The translations under genes and the position numbers were made by a program. From assembly GCA_024640485.1 (NCBI GenBank), contig JAHEEY010000279.1, positions 1 through 6,492 on the forward strand: DNA of 6,492 bases, written 5' to 3'. The DNA comes from Chloroflexota bacterium. GTDB lineage: Bacteria; Chloroflexota; Anaerolineae; Promineifilales; Promineifilaceae. The notes below the pieces were generated by a model. It saw only the letters and a list, made by a program, of their open reading frames with translations. It ran no database searches and had not been told where the DNA came from. Positions 5,739 through 6,492 of the stretch are shown in pieces. Each line of letters starts with the position of its first letter. Positions within the stretch are counted from its first letter, which is position 1.

Positions 5739-6492
5739 ATGCTGGCCAAACGAATAATTCCATGCCTCGATGTAAAGAATGGTAGGGTGGTGAAAGGGGT
5801 CAACTTCGTCGACCTTCGCGATGCCGGCGATCCCGTCGAACAGGCTCGCGTCTATGACGCCGAAGGAGCTGATGAATTGGTATTTCTTGACATCACCGCC
5901 ACCCATGAAGCGCGCCAAACTGTTCGCGAAATGGCCCGAGCGGTCGCGGATCAGGTTTTCATTCCCTTTACCGTTGGGGGCGGAATTCGCACAGTTGACG
6001 ACATGCGGGCTATTTTGCGGGCAGGTGCCGATAAAGTAAGCATCAATTCCGCTGCCGTACAGAATCCAGAATTGATTACCGCTGGCGCCCAGGAATTCGG
6101 CAGCCAGGCGATAGTAGTAGCAATTGATGCTCGCCAAACTTCTGAGCACCCACCGGCCTGGGAAGTTTTCGTGAGCGGCGGGCGCAAAGCCACTGGATTG
6201 GACGCCGTCGAATGGGCAAGAGAGGTCGAATCTCGCGGGGCGGGTGAAATCCTTCTGACCAGCATGGATGGAGACGGTACCCAAGCAGGCTACGATATCA
6301 AGCTGACCCGGGCGATTTCCGACGCCGTCAATATCCCGGTTATTGCCTCGGGTGGCGCCGGCACCTTGAAACATTTCGCAGAAGCGCTGACGGACGGCGG
6401 TGCCGATGCGGCTCTGGCTGCTTCGCTCTTTCACTTCAAGCAGCTGACTATCGCACAGGTGAAAGATTATCTGCGCGAGAAGAATGTGGCGG
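5739..6492 (+). CDS. hisF: HisF, cyclase subunit of imidazole glycerol phosphate synthase (3' end at the window edge)
   Basis: With the glutaminase HisH, HisF converts PRFAR and ammonia into imidazole glycerol phosphate and AICAR. The 251 codons visible are close to the full length of 250-258 aa, but no stop is reached. Catalytic aspartates fall at the standard positions: D11 in IIPCLDVKNGRVVKG and D130 in VVAIDAR. Residues that form the ammonia gate in the Thermotoga enzyme are conserved here (R5, E46, K99, and E170 in GAGEI). Phosphate sites are VGGGIR (79-84) and ASGGAGTL. The motif TSMDGDGT carries the conserved D177. The ATG at 5739 follows an AGAGAGG Shine-Dalgarno region (5727-5733). 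It is probably co-transcribed with hisA. HisH is not in the window and may be downstream or elsewhere. Confidence 0.97.
   Translation, partial: MLAKRIIPCLDVKNGRVVKGVNFVDLRDAGDPVEQARVYDAEGADELVFLDITATHEARQTVREMARAVADQVFIPFTVGGGIRTVDDMRAILRAGADKVSINSAAVQNPELITAGAQEFGSQAIVVAIDARQTSEHPPAWEVFVSGGRKATGLDAVEWAREVESRGAGEILLTSMDGDGTQAGYDIKLTRAISDAVNIPVIASGGAGTLKHFAEALTDGGADAALAASLFHFKQLTIAQVKDYLREKNVA

Noticed and set aside
5679..6434. Long open frame of 251 codons on the minus strand opposite hisF
   Set aside because: It is fully antisense to a gene with every HisF catalytic residue, its product has no recognisable motif, and it has no supported start signal. It is a codon-bias shadow.
1..6492. Search for tRNA, CRISPR repeats, insertion-sequence ends or toxin-antitoxin pairs
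   Set aside because: No cloverleaf, regularly spaced repeat, transposase fragment or small paired genes were seen on either strand.

Overview
This is an ordinary-looking bacterial chromosomal window with moderate GC content. It carries seven protein genes, five complete in the window and two cut by its edges. The gene content suggests a Chloroflexota-like bacterium: a formyltransferase-only PurH next to hisA and hisF, a long PAP2 phosphatase with extra C-terminal membrane segments, and a small membrane-anchored laminin-G/GH16-like protein. That assignment is inferred from remembered family resemblance, not from any search. I found no RNA gene, CRISPR array, insertion sequence or phage gene.

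Left part (1-1772): an OmpR/PhoB-type response regulator on the minus strand, whose C-terminus is off the window, is transcribed away from a plus-strand PAP2-family membrane phosphatase. The roughly 205 bp between their start codons holds a good sigma70-type promoter for the regulator, with a perfect 5-3-5 palindrome in its spacer, and a weaker promoter for the phosphatase.

Middle part (1773-3555): a class I SAM-dependent methyltransferase on the minus strand converges on the phosphatase gene across a 21-bp gap. It diverges from a small plus-strand protein that has one N-terminal membrane anchor and a beta-sandwich domain. A non-coding stretch of about 306 bp follows, with a hairpin at its left edge and a weak stem over the next gene's ribosome binding site at its right edge.

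Right part (3556-6492): a stand-alone AICAR formyltransferase (purH-type, without the IMP cyclohydrolase domain), then hisA and hisF, the last running off the right edge. These three are linked metabolically. HisA makes the substrate of HisF, HisF with HisH releases AICAR as by-product, and the formyltransferase returns AICAR to purine synthesis. hisA appears to have its own promoter (an exact TTGACA box), a short hairpin at the predicted transcript start, and a TTG start codon supported by a strong Shine-Dalgarno sequence.

I do not see a previously undescribed system. The most interesting points are the purine/histidine crossover arrangement and several small regulatory structures.
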